Shown here in pieces: positions 40,962 to 50,534 of a stretch of DNA of 64,000 nt; the stretch's first letter is position 1; each line of letters starts with the position of its first letter. The position numbers were made by a program, and so were the translations under genes. Source of the DNA: Roseiarcus sp963780825 (lineage in GTDB: Bacteria; Pseudomonadota; Alphaproteobacteria; Rhizobiales; Beijerinckiaceae); the NCBI GenBank assembly GCA_963780825.1, contig CAWADL010000005.1, positions 372,001 to 436,000 of the forward strand. Direction: 5' to 3'. The notes under the pieces are model-generated. The model searched no databases, was not told where the DNA came from, and worked only from the letters and a program-made list of their open reading frames with translations.

Positions 40962-42926
40962 ATGATCGACGTTACTTTCCCCGACGGCGCCGCGCGCGCC
41001 TATCCGGCCGGGAGCACCGGCCTCGAAATCGCCAAATCGATCTCGCCCTCTCTCGCCAAGCGCACGGTCGCGATGGTCGTCGACGGCGCGCTCGCCGATC
41101 TCGCCGATCCCATCAACAGCAACGCCCGCGTCGAATTCGTCTCGCGCGAAGACCCGCGCGCGCTGGAGTTGATCCGGCATGACGCGGCGCATGTGCTGGC
41201 GGAGGCGGTGCAGTCGCTGTGGCCCGGCACGCAAGTCACCATCGGCCCGGTGATCGAGAACGGTTTCTACTACGACTTCTTCCGCAATACCCCGTTCACG
41301 CCCGAGGACTTCGCGGCGATCGAAAAGCGCATGCGCGAAATCATCGCGCGCGACAAGCCGTTCACCAAACAAGCTGTTTCGCGCGAGGCGGCGAAGGATC
41401 TGTTCGAGAAGAAGGGCGAGGCGTTCAAGATCGAACTGCTCGACGCCATTCCCGCCGACCAGGAGATCAAGCTCTATTCTCAGGGCGATTGGTTGGATCT
41501 CTGCCGCGGGCCGCATATGACCTCGACAGGCAAGGTCGGCGACGCGTTCAAGCTGATGAAAGTCGCCGGCGCCTATTGGCGCGGCAATTCCAACCGGCCG
41601 ATGCTGTCGCGCATCTACGGTACGGCGTTTGCTCGGAAGGAAGAGCTCGACGCGCATCTGAAGCAGCTTGAGGAGGCGGAGAAGCGCGACCACCGGCGGC
41701 TGGCGCGCGAAATGGATCTGTTTCATTTCCAGGAGGAGGGGCCGGGCACGGTGTTCTGGCATCCCAAAGGCTGGACTTTGTTTCAGACCTTGGTCGCCTA
41801 CATGCGCCGTCGCCTCGCCGCGGACTACAAAGAGGTCAGCGCGCCGCAGGTGCTCGACAAACACCTTTGGGAGATTTCCGGCCACTGGGGTTGGTATCGC
41901 GAGAACATGTTCATGTGCCGTCCCGCCGGCGATGAGGCGGAAACGGAAGACGAGCGTGTCTATGCGTTGAAGCCGATGAACTGCCCGGGGCATGTGCAGA
42001 TCTTCAAGCACGGTCTACGCTCGTATCGCGAGCTGCCGCTGCGGCTCGCGGAGTTCGGCGTCGTGCATCGTTATGAACCGTCGGGCGCGCTGCATGGCGT
42101 GATGCGCGTGCGCGCGTTCACGCAGGACGACGCGCATGTTTTCTGCACGGAGGATCAACTTGCCTCCGAGTGTCACAAGATCAACGAACTGATCTTGTCG
42201 GTCTATCAGGACTTCGGGTTCGACAAGGTCATGGTGAAACTCTCGACGCGGCCGGAAAAGCGCGTCGGCGCCGACGCGAGCTGGGATCATGCGGAAAACG
42301 TGATGATGCAGGTGTTGGAGGAGATCAAGGCTCGCCACGGCAATGTCGTGACGACGGCGATCAACCCCGGCGAAGGCGCGTTCTACGGACCGAAGTTTGA
42401 GTACGTGCTGCGCGATGCGATCGGCCGCGACTGGCAGTGTGGGACGACGCAGGTCGACTTCAACCTGCCGGAGCGGTTCGGCGCGTTCTACATCGGCTCC
42501 GACAGCCAGAAGACGACGCCGGTGATGGTGCATCGCGCGATCTGCGGCTCGTTGGAGCGGTTCACCGGCATCTTGATTGAGAACTATGCCGGGCATCTGC
42601 CGTTGTGGCTCGCGCCGGAGCAGATCGTCGTCTGCACGATCACGCAGGAGGGCGACGATTATGCGCTCGAATTCGTGGCCGCGGCGCGGAAGGCGGGCTT
42701 GCGCGTGGAGACGGATCTCTCCAACGAAAAGATCAGCTACAAGGTGCGCGAGCATTCGCTGACCAAGACGCCGGTGATCATCGCGGTCGGCAAGCGGGAG
42801 GCGGCGGAGCGGACGGTGTCGGTGCGTCGGTTGGGCTCGAACGCGCAGAGTGTCTTGGGCTTCGACGCCGCGATTGCGGGGTTTGTTGAAGAGGCGACCC
42901 CGCCGGATCTGAAACGCGCTTCGTGA
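40962..42926 (+). CDS. thrS: ThrS, threonyl-tRNA synthetase
   Basis: ThrS charges tRNA-Thr. The 654-residue protein has an N-terminal TGS domain (MIDVTFPDGAARAYPAG), the editing domain with HDAAHVLAEAVQ, and a class II catalytic core (LKPMNCPGHVQIFK; HRYEPSGALHGVMRVRAFTQ). The C-terminal anticodon-binding domain follows (YALEFVAAARKAGLRVETDL; VGKREAAERTVSVRRLG). Length and order are canonical. ATG 40962 follows CAGGAG. It is uninterrupted over almost 2 kb. A perfect inverted repeat follows the stop. Confidence 0.97.
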   Translation: MIDVTFPDGAARAYPAGSTGLEIAKSISPSLAKRTVAMVVDGALADLADPINSNARVEFVSREDPRALELIRHDAAHVLAEAVQSLWPGTQVTIGPVIENGFYYDFFRNTPFTPEDFAAIEKRMREIIARDKPFTKQAVSREAAKDLFEKKGEAFKIELLDAIPADQEIKLYSQGDWLDLCRGPHMTSTGKVGDAFKLMKVAGAYWRGNSNRPMLSRIYGTAFARKEELDAHLKQLEEAEKRDHRRLAREMDLFHFQEEGPGTVFWHPKGWTLFQTLVAYMRRRLAADYKEVSAPQVLDKHLWEISGHWGWYRENMFMCRPAGDEAETEDERVYALKPMNCPGHVQIFKHGLRSYRELPLRLAEFGVVHRYEPSGALHGVMRVRAFTQDDAHVFCTEDQLASECHKINELILSVYQDFGFDKVMVKLSTRPEKRVGADASWDHAENVMMQVLEEIKARHGNVVTTAINPGEGAFYGPKFEYVLRDAIGRDWQCGTTQVDFNLPERFGAFYIGSDSQKTTPVMVHRAICGSLERFTGILIENYAGHLPLWLAPEQIVVCTITQEGDDYALEFVAAARKAGLRVETDLSNEKISYKVREHSLTKTPVIIAVGKREAAERTVSVRRLGSNAQSVLGFDAAIAGFVEEATPPDLKRAS

Positions 42927-42931
42927 CCTTT

Positions 42932-42989
42932 GTGCCTCCTTCGTGTCTTGGTGGTGAAAGATTTCACCACCAAGACACGAAGGAGGCAC
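42932..42989. terminator. Perfect 28-bp inverted repeat with 2-base centre after thrS
   Basis: Arms 42932-42959 and 42962-42989 are exact reverse complements (key words CCTTCGTGTCTTGGTGGTG and CACCACCAAGACACGAAGG) with only GA between. It would form a very stable RNA hairpin 5 bp after the thrS stop. There is no T-run, so a role as terminator or mRNA stabiliser is inferred. A similar word occurs in many bacterial genomes as a dispersed repeat. Confidence 0.7.
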
Positions 42990-43013
42990 GAAGAACACTA
43001 AGGAGACAGTCGT

Positions 43014-43834
43014 ATGCACATCGTTTTCAACGACGGACGCAAGATTCCGCAGCTCGGCCTCGGGTTCTGGCAGACGCCGAGCGGCGGCGCGGCGGAGATC
43101 GTGACGGCGGCGTTGACGACGGGCTATCGGCATTTCGACACGGCCGCCGTCTATGGCAACGAGGCCGGGGTCGGGCAGGGGATAGCAGCGTCAGGCATTC
43201 CCCGCGCGGACGTGTTCGTCACCACCAAAGTCTGGAACGACTCGCAGGGCTTCGACGCCGCCCAGCGCGCCTGCCGCGACAGCCTGAGCCGGCTGCGGTT
43301 CGACTACGTCGATCTTTATCTCGTGCATTGGCCGGCGCCGCATCTCAACAAATATGTCGACACGTGGCGGGCGTTGATCAAGCTTCGCGAAGAAGGGCTG
43401 GTCAAATCCATCGGCGTCTCCAACTTCGGCGCCGAGCATATCGAGCGCATCGTCGGCGAGACGGGCGTGACGCCGGCGATCAACCAGATCGAACTGCATG
43501 CCGCGATTTCAGCAACGCAAGCTGCGGGATTTCCACGCGGCGCACGGCATCGCCACCGAGTCCTGGGCGCCCTTGGGACGCACGCAGTCGCTCGGCGAAC
43601 CCGCGATCAAGACAATCGCCGCCAAGCACGCGCCGCACGCCGGCGCAGGTCGTCATCAGATGGCATCTGGATGAGGGCCTCGTCGTCATCCCCAAGACTG
43701 CGCGGCGCGAACGCTTGGGTGAGAACTTTGATGTCTTCGGCTTCACGCTCGACGCCGAGGATCGCGCCGCGATTGCCGGGCTCGACCGTCCCGACGGCCG
43801 CACCGGTCCCGACCCGGCGACGGCGGCTTTCTGA
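43014..43834 (+). pseudogene. Aldo/keto reductase, two frame breaks
   Basis: A member of the 2,5-diketo-D-gluconate reductase-like aldo/keto reductases: GFWQTPSGGAAEIVTAALTT, GYRHFDTAAVYGNEAGVGQG (catalytic Asp/Tyr), YVDLYLVHWP, SIGVSNFGAEHIERI. The frame breaks first near 43500 (after NQIELH), where a one-base change gives RFQQRKLRDFHAAHGIATES. It breaks again near 43632, where another gives RTPAQVVIRWHLDEGLVVIP and the normal C-terminus stopping at 43834. Corrected, it is about 273 residues, the usual length. The stop is 1 bp before the HAD gene. Confidence 0.78.
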
Positions 43835-43835
43835 C

Positions 43836-44438
43836 ATGGAAGTCGTCTTCGACATCGGCAACGTCCTGCTGCGGTGGGACCCACGAAACCTCTACCGGAA
43901 GTTGTTTGACGATTCCGAGACGATGGAGCGCTTCCTGCACGAGGCGCTGGCGATGAGTTTCATCGTCGAGACCGACGTCATCGCGAGTTTTTCCGCCGCC
44001 ATCGAAACCCGAGCCGCGCAATATCCGCATCAAGCGCGCGAGTTGCGTGCGTTCGATACGCGTTGGTTGGAGACGCTCGGCGGTCCCATCGAAGAGAACG
44101 TGGCGTTGCTGCGACGGTTGAGGGCGCGAGGGCAGCGTGTCCACGCGCTCAGCAATTTCGCGCACGAGAAATTCGATCTCGCCACGCAGACGTATCCTTT
44201 CCTGCGCGAGTTCGACGTCGCGGTGATTTCGGGGCGTGAGGGCGTCGCCAAGCCCGATCGCCGCATCTTCGAAATCTTGGTTGAGCGCGTGGGTCGGCCG
44301 GCGAGCGAACTTCTGTTCGTTGATAACTCGCTCCGCAATGTCGAGGCGGCGCGAGCCTTCGGCATTGACACTGTGCACTACACGCCGGGCCTCGATCTGA
44401 TCAGCGAATTCGCGGCGAGGGGCGTTGCGGAGCCCTAA
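43836..44438 (+). CDS. HAD-IA family hydrolase
   Basis: A 200-residue haloacid dehalogenase-superfamily hydrolase. Motif I is degenerate-looking but present (MEVVFDIGNVLLRWDPR, the YihX-type FDIGNVL start), motif II is LSNFAHEKFD, and motif III/IV are VAKPDRRIFEIL and LLFVDNSLRNVEAARAFG. It is probably a small-molecule phosphatase (alpha-D-glucose-1-phosphate phosphatase-like); the substrate is unknown. ATG 43836 is immediately after the aldo/keto reductase stop, so they are co-transcribed. Confidence 0.85.
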   Translation: MEVVFDIGNVLLRWDPRNLYRKLFDDSETMERFLHEALAMSFIVETDVIASFSAAIETRAAQYPHQARELRAFDTRWLETLGGPIEENVALLRRLRARGQRVHALSNFAHEKFDLATQTYPFLREFDVAVISGREGVAKPDRRIFEILVERVGRPASELLFVDNSLRNVEAARAFGIDTVHYTPGLDLISEFAARGVAEP

Positions 44439-44465
44439 CGCGGTCGCCAATCAAACTGTATATTT

Positions 44466-44614
44466 CGTCATGGCCGGGCTTGTCCCGGCCATCCACGCCG
44501 CGATGCGCCTCGTTTCAAAATAGAGCAGCGTCGGCTGCAAACAAGAGCGTTCGAGTTCTGAAGCCGACAGGCCGCGTCACGACGTGGATGACCGGAACAA
44601 GTCCGGCCATGACG
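44466..44614. repeat. Family G inverted repeat
   Basis: Arms CGTCATGGCCGGGCTTGTCC and GACCGGAACAAGTCCGGCCA followed by TGACG bound about 149 bp. It lies between two convergent genes (HAD and SDR). Single copy in the window; this type of sequence is a common dispersed repeat in alphaproteobacteria. Confidence 0.75.
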
Positions 44615-44631
44615 CGGAATTGTTGGCCCAA

Positions 44632-45366
44632 CTAGAGATCCTGGTTCTGCGGAAGCATCACCAGATCTCGTATCGTCACATTCGCCGGCCGCGTGAGCAT
44701 GAAGACAACCGCTTCAGCAACGTCCTCCGACAGCAGCCCCTCATGCCGTTCCGCCCTGGCGCGGATCTCGTCCGGATCGGAAAGGCCCCACAGTTCGTTG
44801 AGCACCATGCCCGGAGCGACGGCGCCCACTCTGACATTGTGCTTGGCGACCTGGCGGCGAACGCCGTGGACAAAGCTTTGCACCGCATGTTTCGTGGCGC
44901 TGTAGACGGGCTCCCAGGGGATCGCGATATGGCCCGAGATCGAGCTGGTGACGATCACGTCGCCGCTCCGACGCGCGATCATCGCAGGAAGCACGGCGCG
45001 GCAGGCCCGAAACACGCTGTTGACGTTGACGGCGATCGCCTGATCCCAGGCGTCGGGATCACCCTCCGCCGCGTCGCCATTCACATAGAGACCCGCGTTG
45101 GCGAGGAACACGTCGAGAGCGCCGCCGAAATGATCGAGCGCGCGCGCCGTCATCGCGTCGACCTGCGAGGGGACCGCCAGATCGGCCTGGATCAACACGA
45201 CATCTTTCCCCGCCAGCGACGCCCGCACCTTTTCGAGCCTCTCCATCGACCGGGCCGTGAGCGCCAGACGGCATCCCTGCCGATCCAGGCTCACCGCCAG
45301 CGCCCGCCCGACGCCCGAACTCGCGCCAGTGATGAGCGCGGACTTTCCCTGCAGCGACTGGCTCAA
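44632..45366 (-). CDS. Short-chain dehydrogenase/reductase (SDR)
   Basis: A 244-residue classical SDR with the cofactor site ALITGASSGVGRALAVSL, FLANAG, the serine region VIVTSSISG and catalytic YSATK. It resembles NADP-dependent serine/ribitol dehydrogenase-type reductases, but the substrate cannot be fixed. I chose TTG 45366 because GGGAGGAA lies 6-7 bases upstream and the protein then starts SQSLQGKSALITG as usual. A longer reading to 45537 would cross the family C repeat and is unlikely. Confidence 0.87.
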   Translation of the reverse strand: MSQSLQGKSALITGASSGVGRALAVSLDRQGCRLALTARSMERLEKVRASLAGKDVVLIQADLAVPSQVDAMTARALDHFGGALDVFLANAGLYVNGDAAEGDPDAWDQAIAVNVNSVFRACRAVLPAMIARRSGDVIVTSSISGHIAIPWEPVYSATKHAVQSFVHGVRRQVAKHNVRVGAVAPGMVLNELWGLSDPDEIRARAERHEGLLSEDVAEAVVFMLTRPANVTIRDLVMLPQNQDL

Positions 45367-45483
45367 GCGGTTCCTCCCTTTTTCCCGGCTTCCTCGTCGG
45401 CCGGTCGCAGCGATCAACAACACCGTTGACGATGTCAATCGCTTAAGTGCACTGGACGTAACCGGGGCAAATTCCCGGGCGCC

Positions 45484-45592
45484 TGTAGCCGCGATCTCAA
45501 GATCGCGGACTCTCCGTGATCGGCTCTTGCTCGGCAAGGCGCGGATCTCTTGACCGCCGCGGACTGGAGTCCGCGGCTACAGGCGCCCGGAG
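45484..45592. repeat. Family C palindromic repeat, copy 5 (uninterrupted)
   Basis: A palindrome framed by CGCCTGTAGCCGCGATCTCA on the left and CCGCGGACTGGAGTCCGCGG followed by CTACAGGCG on the right. It fills the divergent spacer between the SDR gene and the FAD/GcvT gene. Confidence 0.85.
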
Positions 45593-45644
45593 ATCTGCCC
45601 GGTTACCACTGGACGTCCTCACCATCCCAACGGAGTATTGTACC

Positions 45645-48205
45645 GTGGCAGCGTTCCCCAGCAAGGCAAAGGTCGTCATCATCGGCCTTGGCGGCATTGT
45701 CGGCGCCTCCGTGGCGCATCACCTCGTCGAGCGGGGCTGGGACGACATTGTCGGCATCGACAAGTCGGGCATTCCCACTGACATCGGCTCGACCGCGCAT
45801 GCCTCCGACTTCTGCTACGCGACCAGCCACGATTTCCTGTCCTGCTGGACGACCGCCTATTCCATCAAATTCTACGACGAGATGGGCCATTACGCCCGCG
45901 TCGGCGGGATCGAGGTCGCCCGGGTCGGCGACGACGATCGGATGGAGGAGATCAAGCGCAAGGTCACCTCCGGCAAGGCTTTTGGCACACGCGCGCGGCT
46001 GATGGAGCCTGCGGAGATCAAAGCGAAATTCCCGCTCGTCGAGGAGAGCGTAGTCCAGGGCGGGCTGTGGGACCCGGACGCCGGCCTTGTCATTCCGCGC
46101 TCGCAAACCGTGGCGGGCATCCTGGTCGACAAGGCGGAGACCGCCGGCAAGCTCACGAGCTTCGCCAACACCCCCGCGACCTCGTTGGTCATCGACAAGG
46201 GCCGCATCACCGGCGTCGTCACGCCGCGCGGCACGATCATGGCGGACCATGTCGTGGTCTGCGCGGGGCTCTGGGGCCGCACCATCGCCGCCATGGCGGG
46301 CGAGGACCTGCCGATCATGCCGATCGATCATCCGCTGACCTTCTTTGGCCCCTTCAACGAATTCGCCGGCACCGGCAAGGACATCGGCTGGCCGCTGCTG
46401 CGCGACCAGGGCAATTCCGCCTACATGCGCGACACCGGCGACCCGACGACCGCCGAAGGCGGCATGATCGAGTGGGGCTATTACGAGGAGCACAACCCGC
46501 GCCTCTGCCATCCGCGCGAGCTTCTTCCCAAGGAGCAGGCGCGGCTATCGCCCTCGCAGCGCGACCTCGACATGGAGCAGATCCTGACGCCGCTGGAGCG
46601 TGCGATCGAGCTGACGCCGATCCTGGGCGAACTCGGCTACGACGAACGCCGCTCCTTCAACGGCCTGTTGCAGGTGACCGCCGACGGCAATTCCATGCTG
46701 GGCGAAAGCCAGACCGTGCGCGGCCTGTGGTATTGCGTCGCCGTATGGGTGAAGGACGCCCCCGGCATGGGCAAGCTGCTCGCCGACTGGATCACGGACG
46801 GCCACACGCCGATTGATCACGCGCGGATCGACATCGCCCGCTTCTATCCGCATCAGTTCGACGAGGCTTTCGTCGCCGGCCGCTGCGGCGAGGCGGCGCA
46901 GAAAGTCTATAACCCCGCCATCCACCCGCGCGAGCCTTACGCTACAGGCCGCAACGTCAGGCGTTCGCCGTTCTATGAGCGGGAGAAGGCGCTGGGCGGC
47001 CATTTCATGGAGCTCGGCGGCTGGGAGCGCGCCCACGGCTATGCCGCCAACGACCATCTGATCGAACGCTACGGCAACCGCGTCCCACTCCGCGAGAACG
47101 AATGGGACAACCGCCATTTCTGGCGCGTCTCCAACGCCGAGCACCTGGCGCTCAGCGACGATTGCGGCATCGTCAACCTCTCGCATTTCGCGATGATCGA
47201 CGTCACCGGCCCCGACCACGAGGCGCTGATGGAATGGGTGTGCGCAGCCAAGATCGGCGGCGCCGCCAATATCGGCAAGGGCATCTACACCCACTTCCTC
47301 GACGACAACGGCATGGTGCGCGCCGACCTCACGGTGTTCCGCATGGCGGACCGCTGCCGCGTGGTCGACGGCGCCGACGCAGGCCCGCGCGACTTCCACT
47401 ATTTGAAGCGCGTCGCCGAGGATAAGGGTTTTGATGTCACGGTCAGCGACGTCAGCGAAAAATACGTGACCATCGGCATCTGGGGGCCGAACGCCCGCGT
47501 GACCCTGCAGAAGGTGGTGGCGGAGCCGGAGGGTCTGTCGCCCGCCAACTTCCCCTTCGCCGCGATCAAGCCGATCGTCATCGCAGACAAGAAGGTCAGC
47601 GCGTTCCGCATCTCCTACGTCGGCGAGCAGGGTTGGGAGTTGCACATGGCCTACGAGGACGGCCTCGCCGTGTGGGATGCGCTGCGCTCCACCGGCGTCA
47701 TGGCGGTCGGCATCGAGACCTACGCCAATTCGAGGCGGATGGAGAAAAGCCTGCGCCTGCAGAACGCGGACCTGCTGACCGAGTACAACCTGCTTGAGGC
47801 CGACCTTGCGCGACCGAAGGTGAAAGAAGCGGATTTCCGCGGCAAGGCGAAGCACATCGAATATCGCGCCCGGCCGCATCAGCCCGCGATGCTCTGCACG
47901 CTGGTGATGACGGACAACCGCGATTCCAAAGGCGTCGCGCGCTTTCCGGTTGGGAACTTGGCCGTATGGACGCGGAGACAGGCGAGGCTTTGGTTGATGC
48001 CCTGGGCCGTCGCTCCTACACGACCTCGATCGCCTATGGTCCGACGATCGGCAAGAACATCGCTCTGGCTTATCTGCCCTGGAGCCATTGCCAGGAAGGG
48101 CGGCAGCTGACGGTCGAATATTTCGGCGAGACCTTTCCCGTCGAGGTCGCAGCTGTCGGCTACAAGCCGTTGTACGACCCAGAGAACCTCAAGCCGAGAA
48201 GCTGA
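45645..48205 (+). CDS. FAD-dependent dimethylglycine/sarcosine dehydrogenase-like GcvT-family protein, frame break near 47966
   Basis: A protein of about 853 residues that would oxidatively demethylate an N-methylated amine. The N-terminal half is an FAD domain (VVIIGLGGIVGASVAHHLVE; IGSTAHASDFCYATSHDF). The C-terminal half is a GcvT-like tetrahydrofolate-binding domain (DCGIVNLSHFAMIDVTGPDH; GWELHMAYEDGLAVWDALRS). Near 47966 a single A seems missing after GNLAV; restoring it continues as MDAETGEALVDALGRRS to the family's invariant end YKPLYDPENLKPRS at 48205. The start is GTG 45645 (VAAFPSKAKVVIIGLGG). It would feed C1 units into folate metabolism. Confidence 0.85.
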
Positions 48206-48220
48206 AGCCGCGGCGCCTCG

Positions 48221-48308
48221 CGGAGCGTCGGCCTCCAGGCCGACGTTGGGTTGATACGTAAGCCGGCCGAGCGGCGCCCCAAAAGGTCGGCGTGGACGCC
48301 GACCCTCC
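48221..48308. repeat. Family B palindromic repeat, copy 4
   Basis: An 88-bp copy very similar to copy 1, including the central GTTGGGTTGATACGTAAGCC against GTTGGGGTTGATACGTGAGC in copy 1. It is the first part of the 683-bp gene-free stretch 48206-48888. Confidence 0.88.
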
Positions 48309-48317
48309 GGGCAGGCT

Positions 48318-48801
48318 TGTAGCCGCGATCTCCAGATCGCGGTTTCCCCGTGATCGGCGCTCCCCCTGCAAGGCGCGATCTCGCCGCCACCGCGATCTGT
48401 AGATCTAGGGGATGCACACATCTGGCCGGCGCACTGCGTAGCACAACGGCTGGGGACCCCTCTCCCCGCGTCCCCACGACGTAGCGCTCCGCATCAGGTA
48501 AGCAGCGGGGAGAGGTTTGGGTGAGGGGCGAGCCGCTTGGACGCGCGCTTTTACGCCCGGCCAAATTTGCTTGCACAAAATAAGCGAGCGTTTGCCTCAG
48601 TCCTTCTAGCTTCACGCGGTGCGCTGTGGTTGGTAACGTGCGTCCAAGCGGCTCGCCCCTCACCCCAACCCTCTCCCCGCTGCTTGGTTGATGCGGCGCG
48701 CTGCGTCGTGCGACACGCGGGGAGAGGGAGTCCGCAGCCGTTGTGTTTCACCCGCGTCCGCCAGATGTGTGCATGCTTTAGATCTCCAGCTCGCGGCTAT
48801 A
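48318..48801. repeat. Family C palindrome, copy 6, split by element D2
   Basis: The left piece 48318-48405 contains the full left arm and half of the right arm, ending in the core GATCTGTAGATC. The right piece 48781-48801 begins GATCTCCAGCTC and ends CGCGGCTATA. Compared with intact copy 4 (CCGCGATCTGGAGATCGCGG), the 12-bp core is present twice with three mismatches, the imprint of a target duplication that has since drifted. Confidence 0.8.
48406..48780 (-). mobile_element. Element D2, MITE-like insertion (reverse complement of D1)
   Basis: A 375-bp element whose ends are TAGGGGATGCACACATCTGG and CCAGATGTGTGCATGCTTTA, the reverse complement of D1's ends. It is collinear with D1 over its full length, including the rare AT-rich middle (AATTTGCTTGCACAAAATAA). 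No coding potential was detected. Confidence 0.82.
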
Positions 48802-48888
48802 GGCGCCCCACGCGCCGGCGGGCGACAGCGTCCCGTAAGACCACGTCAACTTCTCATCGTCCGCGAAAACGGAATAGGAGATGACGGC

Positions 48889-49101
48889 ATGCATTCCCCT
48901 TCGACCCCCGCCCCGACGCGCAAACAAGCCGCCTTCATTGCGGTTGTATTTGGATTGCTATGCTTGTCGTTTGGATTTTCCCTGTGCACGTTCTTGCACA
49001 ATCAAACAACAACTCTCAACATCTTCGGAACGACGTGCGGCGGACTCTCGGTGCTTATGATTGGGATGGCTACCGTCCTGCAGATTCTCAAGTCGCGCTA
49101 A
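48889..49101 (+). CDS. Small two-helix membrane protein
   Basis: A 70-residue protein with two hydrophobic segments (AFIAVVFGLLCLSFGFSLCT and IFGTTCGGLSVLMIGMATVL) joined by LHNQTTTLN and ending LKSR. The ATG at 48889 has ATAGGAG at ribosome-site distance. No family is recognised. It follows the D2-interrupted repeat and faces the dehalogenase gene. Short, so moderately certain. Confidence 0.5.
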   Translation: MHSPSTPAPTRKQAAFIAVVFGLLCLSFGFSLCTFLHNQTTTLNIFGTTCGGLSVLMIGMATVLQILKSR

Positions 49102-49126
49102 TTCGTCCTGACGCGACTCATAACGT

Positions 49127-49849
49127 CTACCTGCATAGCTTTTCGGCGAGATCACCAAAGTCGACCGCAGTGATGTCCCACTCGCCTTCAGCCCGCAAGT
49201 CGGTCGTTTGGTTCGGACCGTGCTCCGTGAGGCGCGGGACGAAGGCCGTTCGCAAGCCACAGTTCTGCGCCGCGGCGAGGTCGCCGTTATGCGCGGCCAC
49301 CATACAGATCTGTTCAGGTCGCAATCCCAGAATGTCGGCCGTGCGCAGGTAGGCTTCCGACGCGGGCTTGTAGGCTTGCGCGACCTCGGCTCCGAGGATG
49401 GCGTCCCAGGGCAGGCCCGCACGTTTCGCCATGTTCAAAATCAGCGCGATGTTTCCGTTGGAGAGCGGCGCGATTATAAAGCGCGACTTCAGCCGGGTAA
49501 GTCCTGCGACGGCGTCCGGCCATGGATCGAGGCGATGCCAAGCCTTGTTCAAATCGTCCAGCTCCGCCGCCCGAACCTGCGCCGGATCAACTCCGAAATC
49601 GGGAAGAACCGCCTCCAGGTTTTCCCGGTGCAACACGTCGAGCCTCACGAAGGGGCGGCGACCGCTTCGCACATCCTCCATCGCGGGTTGGTATCTGGCC
49701 CGCCACGCATCGGCAAAATCCGACGCATGGCTCGATCCGGCGCCATGCTGCTGAAGGAATCGCGCTGCGTCACGGGCGATTCCCGATCGCCAATCGACCA
49801 CGGTTCCGAAAACGTCGAACAGAAAGGCCCGGACTTCGTTCAAAGCCAT
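49127..49849 (-). CDS. Haloacid dehalogenase, type II-like
   Basis: A 240-residue HAD hydrolase of the L-2-haloacid dehalogenase group. Motif I is FLFDVFGTVVDWRSGI (nucleophile Asp), followed by the conserved arginine helix, APLSNGNIALILNMAKRAGL (motif II), AYKPASEAYLRTADILGL (motif III Lys) and MVAAHNGDLAAAQNCGLRTA (motif IV, here HNGD as in true dehalogenases). It may hydrolyse 2-haloalkanoates, or act on other substrates. ATG 49849. It stands alone. Confidence 0.87.
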   Translation of the reverse strand: MALNEVRAFLFDVFGTVVDWRSGIARDAARFLQQHGAGSSHASDFADAWRARYQPAMEDVRSGRRPFVRLDVLHRENLEAVLPDFGVDPAQVRAAELDDLNKAWHRLDPWPDAVAGLTRLKSRFIIAPLSNGNIALILNMAKRAGLPWDAILGAEVAQAYKPASEAYLRTADILGLRPEQICMVAAHNGDLAAAQNCGLRTAFVPRLTEHGPNQTTDLRAEGEWDITAVDFGDLAEKLCR

Positions 49850-49882
49850 GCGCGTTCTCCTGCGGCTCGAACGACTGATTGA

Positions 49883-49957
49883 TGGTGGGCGCTACAGGGA
49901 TTGAACCTGTGACCCCTTCCATGTCAAGGAAGTGCTCTACCGCTGAGCTAAGCGCCC
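49883..49957 (-). tRNA. tRNA-Val (GAC), CCA encoded
   Basis: On the minus strand the sequence starts GGGCGCTTAGCTCAGCGGTA and ends GTAGCGCCC-ACCA. The acceptor stem GGGCGCT/AGCGCCC pairs fully, and the D-loop (AGCTCAGCGGTAGAGC), anticodon stem CTTCC/GGAAG with loop TTGACAT (anticodon GAC) and T-loop GTTCAATCC are all present. About 75 bases including CCA. Confidence 0.95.
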
Positions 49958-50072
49958 GCGACGCCGGGGGCGTCGGATCGCGCGCGGTATAGACAATCGC
50001 GCCTGAGCACGCAATGGCGTTGTTCCATGCTCGCTCCTCCGCCCCGCAAGTCTCGAAGATCTAGACGCGATC

Positions 50073-50534
50073 ATGAACCTCGAACGCGGCGAGGGCTATG
50101 AATCCCAGGTCGGTCGCTCCACGCGCCGCCAGCATGAGGACATGCTCGCGGGCGGCCGGCACGCCTATTTTATCGGCGAGCACGAAGCCGTCGAGGCCTT
50201 CGCGATCCTGCGCGATCTCGACCATCCCCATGGCAATCTTTACCTGCAGCGGATTGCCGTGGCGGCGCCGGGGCGAGGCGTCGGCGCGCTCTTCCTAAGC
50301 CTGCTGATCGACTGGTCCTTCGCCAACACCAAGGCGCATCGCTTCTACCTCGATTGCTTCGACGACAATTTTCGCGCCCAGGCGATGTACGGCAAGCTCG
50401 GCTTCCAGCGCGACGGTACGCTACGCCAAGCCTATCTGGCGCCGGACGGACGCCGTCGCGATCTCGTGCTGATGTCGCTGCTGCGTCCGGAATGGCCGGC
50501 TCAGCGGCGCGCCAGCGCGATGAGTTCGCCGTAG
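50073..50534 (+). CDS. GNAT family N-acetyltransferase
   Basis: A 153-residue acetyltransferase. Strand/helix order of the GNAT fold is visible, with the acetyl-CoA loop LQRIAVAAPGRGVGALFLSL (Q/RxxGxG/A type) and the late YLDCFDDNFRAQAMYGKLGFQ typical of the family. The substrate is unknown. ATG 50073. Its last 34 bp overlap, tail to tail, the end of the TPR-methyltransferase gene. Confidence 0.87.
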   Translation: MNLERGEGYESQVGRSTRRQHEDMLAGGRHAYFIGEHEAVEAFAILRDLDHPHGNLYLQRIAVAAPGRGVGALFLSLLIDWSFANTKAHRFYLDCFDDNFRAQAMYGKLGFQRDGTLRQAYLAPDGRRRDLVLMSLLRPEWPAQRRASAMSSP

